From: Acidobacteriaceae bacterium
GTDB lineage: Bacteria; Acidobacteriota; Terriglobia; Terriglobales; Acidobacteriaceae
NCBI GenBank assembly: GCA_031296355.1
Contig: JARLFX010000242.1
Span: 1-14,076, forward strand
Direction of reading: 5' to 3'
Length of the DNA: 14,076 bases
In this document: in pieces, positions 11,718-14,076 of the stretch
Layout of the letters: each line of letters starts with the position of its first letter
Numbering within the stretch: position 1 is the first letter of the stretch
Translations under genes and position numbers: made by a program
The notes under the pieces: model-generated
Databases searched by the model: none
Seen by the model: only the letters and a program-made list of their open reading frames with translations
What the model was told of the DNA's origin: nothing

Positions 11718-14076
11718 GTCGCGCCCCACACGGGGCGCGTGGATTGAAACAACACGAGTTCGGCGGTTGCCGTGACGCTGAACTGTCGCGCCCCACACGG
11801 GGCGCGTGGATTGAAACAGGTGGAGATCCCCGTGCCGACAGACGCGGCCCGGTCGCGCCCCACACGGGGCGCGTGGATTGAAACGCCGATGTACCAGTCC
11901 TTTGTCAGCACCATGTCGATGTCGCGCCCCACACGGGGCGCGTGGATTGAAACGTCAACTCGAATTGAATGAACGCTAGCTGCTCTGTCGCGCCCCACAC
12001 GGGGCGCGTGGATTGAAACAAACATTTCTTTCAGCAAGGGCTCAGCTTGCAGCCGTCGCGCCCCACACGGGGCGCGTGGATTGAAACCTTTATTCCTACG
12101 CTATTCCGCAAGAGCTTAACCGTCGCGCCCCACACGGGGCGCGTGGATTGAAACGTGATTTTGACCATGGCAATGCCGGCATGATTCGTCGCGCCCCACA
12201 CGGGGCGCGTGGATTGAAACGACAGCAGCAAGCCTGTCATCTGGACCTGCGGCAGTCGCGCCCCACACGGGGCGCGTGGATTGAAACATGTTATCAGCGC
12301 GAACACTGACGGCTTTGTAAGTCGCGCCCCACACGGGGCGCGTGGATTGAAACAGCGTCCCGTTGACGCAGGAGATCGTCTCGCCGGGTCGCGCCCCACA
12401 CGGGGCGCGTGGATTGAAACTCAAAAGCACCTTGGCATATATCGCCAAATGTTTGTCGCGCCCCACACGGGGCGCGTGGATTGAAACGTTTGCCATTGGT
12501 TCCCCCGGTTAAAGAATGTCGGTCGCGCCCCACACGGGGCGCGTGGATTGAAACGCTCCGGCTCGGCCACGACGGCGCAAATCATCATGTCGCGCCCCAC
12601 ACGGGGCGCGTGGATTGAAACACTGTTCCTACTGCTGACAAGGGTGGTGCATGGCGTCGCGCCCCACACGGGGCGCGTGGATTGAAACGATGAATTGGTG
12701 TTGCTTGAACATACAGGCGGTATGTCGCGCCCCACACGGGGCGCGTGGATTGAAACGCCTATCAATCGTTGCAGTGCCGAGCTAACTAAGTCGCGCCCCA
12801 CACGGGGCGCGTGGATTGAAACATTACCGAGCGGCAGTTCGACAAGCTGCGCGAGCGTCGCGCCCCACACGGGGCGCGTGGATTGAAACAATGAAAAAGC
12901 GGACTTCCCGCAATTCCGAAGCGTCGCGCCCCACACGGGGCGCGTGGATTGAAACACAGCAGTAATCTCGCTAGCCCGGCGCAAGGGCGTCGCGCCCCAC
13001 ACGGGGCGCGTGGATTGAAACGTCGATCCAAAATCCAGCAAATCGAACTGCTCTCGTCGCGCCCCACACGGGGCGCGTGGATTGAAACACCGCAGGAAAC
13101 GTGAAGTTGGCGCTCTTATCCGTCGCGCCCCACACGGGGCGCGTGGATTGAAACCACGCTGACGCCGCGCGAGAGTGATGAAACATGGTCGCGCCCCACA
13201 CGGGGCGCGTGGATTGAAACAGGTTTTGACCAAGCGACCGAAACAAATGCTGACGTCGCGCCCCACACGGGGCGCGTGGATTGAAACAAGGTCGGCCAGT
13301 GGATCGAGGCTAAAACGAAGGTCGCGCCCCACACGGGGCGCGTGGATTGAAACAGCCAGCCTGTCGGCACTGACCTGTTCTCGATCGTCGCGCCCCACAC
13401 GGGGCGCGTGGATTGAAACCAGTCGGCGGAGTTGGGCGCGCCGCTCGATGCGGGTCGCGCCCCACACGGGGCGCGTGGATTGAAACAACAAAACCACCCC
13501 CGCCGCTCCGGTCGGTTACCGTCGCGCCCCACACGGGGCGCGTGGATTGAAACAGCTTCACGCTCGTGATTGACAGCTCGTATGTCGTCGCGCCCCACAC
13601 GGGGCGCGTGGATTGAAACGATGCCGCGGTGAAGGGCTCCGCCGGCAGCGTCGTCGCGCCCCACACGGGGCGCGTGGATTGAAACTCCGAGACCTGCCAG
13701 TGGCGCTGGGGATCGCTGCGTCGCGCCCCACACGGGGCGCGTGGATTGAAACACAGTGGCGCTCGACTACGCCGAGGCGCGGGGCTTGTCGCGCCCCACA
13801 CGGGGCGCGTGGATTGAAACGCTGCGGGTGACTATATGGCGTGCGGCGGCACTGTCGCGCCCCACACGGGGCGCGTGGATTGAAACGTTCCGTCGTAGCA
13901 CATCAACAGCGGCTTGTTCGCGTCGCGCCCCACACGGGGCGCGTGGATTGAAACTTCTCCCGCGACTTCGCGTTTACATCCATCACTTCGTCGCGCCCCA
14001 CACGGGGCGCGTGGATTGAAACCGCGCGTGGTGGCGGATGTGCCGGCGCGGAAGGTGTCGCGCCCCACACGGGGCG

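Larger units (their letters stand above)
10914..14076 (+). CRISPR. Type I-C CRISPR array, 47 full repeats plus one cut by the window end
   Basis: The repeat is 33 bp, starting GTCGCGCCCC and ending GGATTGAAAC, as in type I-C arrays. Repeat 1 is 10914-10946, repeat 47 is 13990-14022, and repeat 48 (14057-14076) is cut after 20 bases. Repeat bases 3-10 (CGCGCCCC) pair perfectly with 15-22 (GGGGCGCG) around an ACAC loop. Cleavage just after the stem would leave the 11-nt handle UGGAUUGAAAC, as known for Cas5d. The 47 spacers measure 33 nt (17), 34 nt (21), 35 nt (7) and 36 nt (2). All full repeats are identical except repeats 8 and 9. Spacers 3 and 12 are identical. No degenerate terminal repeat is seen, so the array continues past the window. 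Transcription is expected on the plus strand from the leader. Confidence 0.99.

Noticed and set aside
10854..14068. Many long open frames on both strands across the array with recurring peptides such as VSIHAPRVGRD and FQSTRPVWGAT
   Set aside because: They are translations of the 33-bp repeat, whose length is a multiple of three, joined by stop-free spacers. Peptides of this sort are a well-known false annotation from CRISPR arrays.

Overview
This window carries a complete subtype I-C CRISPR-Cas locus and the start of a long CRISPR array, preceded by about 2.6 kb of degraded accessory DNA. The DNA is GC-rich and bacterial. The Cas proteins and the broken primase-like and IS66 genes are of a kind common in Acidobacteria and Proteobacteria. 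I lean weakly towards an acidobacterium, but no marker gene here settles the taxon.

Layout. (1) 1-235, minus strand: the N-terminal part of an XRE-type helix-turn-helix regulator, cut by the window edge. (2) 236-338: a short divergent intergenic region with palindromes that could be operators. (3) 339-1258, plus strand: a CHC2 zinc-finger/TOPRIM primase-like gene broken twice. The first break is one extra AAAG unit in a short tetranucleotide tract; the second is fusion to an IS66 fragment. (4) 1258-1647: the outer end and most of tnpA of an IS66-family element, on the minus strand. (5) 1648-2560: no recognisable gene. (6) 2562-2594: overlapping hairpins, the second followed by six Ts, just before the cas operon. 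(7) 2640-10690, plus strand: cas3, cas5c, cas8c, cas7c, cas4, cas1, cas2, tightly packed with several overlapping starts and stops. A strong internal ribosome binding site and ATG inside cas8c (7413) mark the embedded Cas11c small-subunit frame. (8) 10691-10913: leader. (9) 10914-14076: the array, with 47 complete 33-bp repeats, a 48th cut by the window end, and 47 spacers of 33-36 nt.

How the genes work together. Cas4, Cas1 and Cas2 would acquire spacers at the leader end. Cas5c would cut the precursor RNA at the repeat hairpin, leaving an 11-nt 5' handle. Cas5c, Cas7c, Cas8c and Cas11c would form Cascade, and Cas3 would unwind and degrade the target. All visible catalytic motifs are present, so the system looks intact.

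The system is not a new type. The points most worth a second look are the embedded Cas11c frame, one spacer present twice (spacers 3 and 12), two adjacent mutated repeats, and the tetranucleotide frameshift and IS66 chimera in the upstream primase-like gene.
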